From positions 1 through 5,671 of the forward strand of contig CAMNJG010000105.1 in the NCBI GenBank assembly GCA_946541285.1: a stretch of 5,671 nt of DNA, read 5' to 3'. Position numbers and translations under genes: made by a program. Below the pieces are notes generated by a model. The model had not been told where the DNA came from. It made no database searches and saw only the letters and a program-made list of their open reading frames with translations. Positions 5,645 to 5,671 of this stretch are shown here, in pieces; the first letter of the stretch is position 1; the number at the start of each line of letters is the position of its first letter. This DNA comes from an uncultured Clostridia bacterium. GTDB lineage: Bacteria > Bacillota > Clostridia > Peptostreptococcales > Anaerovoracaceae.

Positions 5645-5671
5645 CCGATTCCCCGAAGCGAAGCGAGGTTG
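5642..5671. repeat. Probable fourth hairpin of the family, cut by the window edge
   Basis: After copy 2 comes CCCC, a loop-like GAAGCGAAGCGA (5655-5666), GG (5667-5668), TT (5669-5670) and G at the edge. This repeats the order inner stem, GAA-rich loop, inner stem, TT bulge seen in the others. Alternatively CAACC (5642-5646) closes directly on GGTTG (5667-5671). The window ends before the outer stem could be confirmed. Confidence 0.4.

Larger units (their letters stand above)
5013..5671. other. Gene-free region rich in inverted repeats and hairpins
   Basis: No credible protein gene was found in these 659 bases. The left part (5013-5130) carries the leader and probable promoter of the SLH gene. 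From about 5143 onward the sequence is a series of palindromes and hairpins listed separately. A 75-codon minus-strand frame (5417-5644) exists only because two copies of the 50-base repeat are both open in that frame; it lacks a ribosome binding site and I do not call it a gene. Either a structured non-coding RNA or a cluster of palindromic repeat elements would fit. Confidence 0.7.

Overview
The window looks like chromosomal DNA from a Gram-positive Clostridia-type bacterium, perhaps Lachnospiraceae. This rests on strong AGGAGG-type ribosome binding sites, a TTG start codon, an exported protein with S-layer homology (SLH) modules and an InlB-type repeat, and intergenic palindromic repeats of a kind I associate with that group. 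The taxonomic call is inference and was not tested by any search.

All three genes that can be supported lie on the minus strand. Reading in transcription order from the right: an intergenic region (5013-5671); a secreted SLH-domain protein of 551 residues (3357-5012, TTG start); then, 7 bases later, an 830-residue UvrA-family double-ABC ATPase (857-3349) that lacks the UvrB-binding insertion of true UvrA. These two appear to form an operon that ends at a strong intrinsic terminator (736-776). A separate gene begins at 618 and runs off the left edge with 206 codons visible. Its sequence resembles the N-terminal region of PEP/pyruvate-binding (phosphoenolpyruvate synthase-like) proteins, and it is visibly more A+T-rich than the uvrA-like gene.

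The 659-base gene-free stretch on the right is the most unusual part. It holds nested inverted repeats around a terminator-like hairpin (5224-5323), a second nested set with a perfect 12-base palindrome (5328-5417), and a cluster of hairpins (5475-5671). The hairpins share one architecture: outer stem, 4-bp inner stem, an 11-base loop close to GAACGAAGTGA, and a 2-3 base bulge on the 3' side. Two of them are 50-base direct repeats exactly 120 bases apart that differ by a compensatory base-pair change. A third has quite different stem bases but the same loop and bulge. A fourth appears to be cut by the window edge. This pattern suggests selection or copying of a folded form, either a structured RNA or a family of palindromic elements.

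Functionally, the operon joins an envelope-exposed protein of unknown role to a cytoplasmic UvrA-like ATPase of the class that does not recruit UvrB. No partner gene inside the window explains the pairing. No tRNA, rRNA, CRISPR array, transposase or phage gene was recognised.
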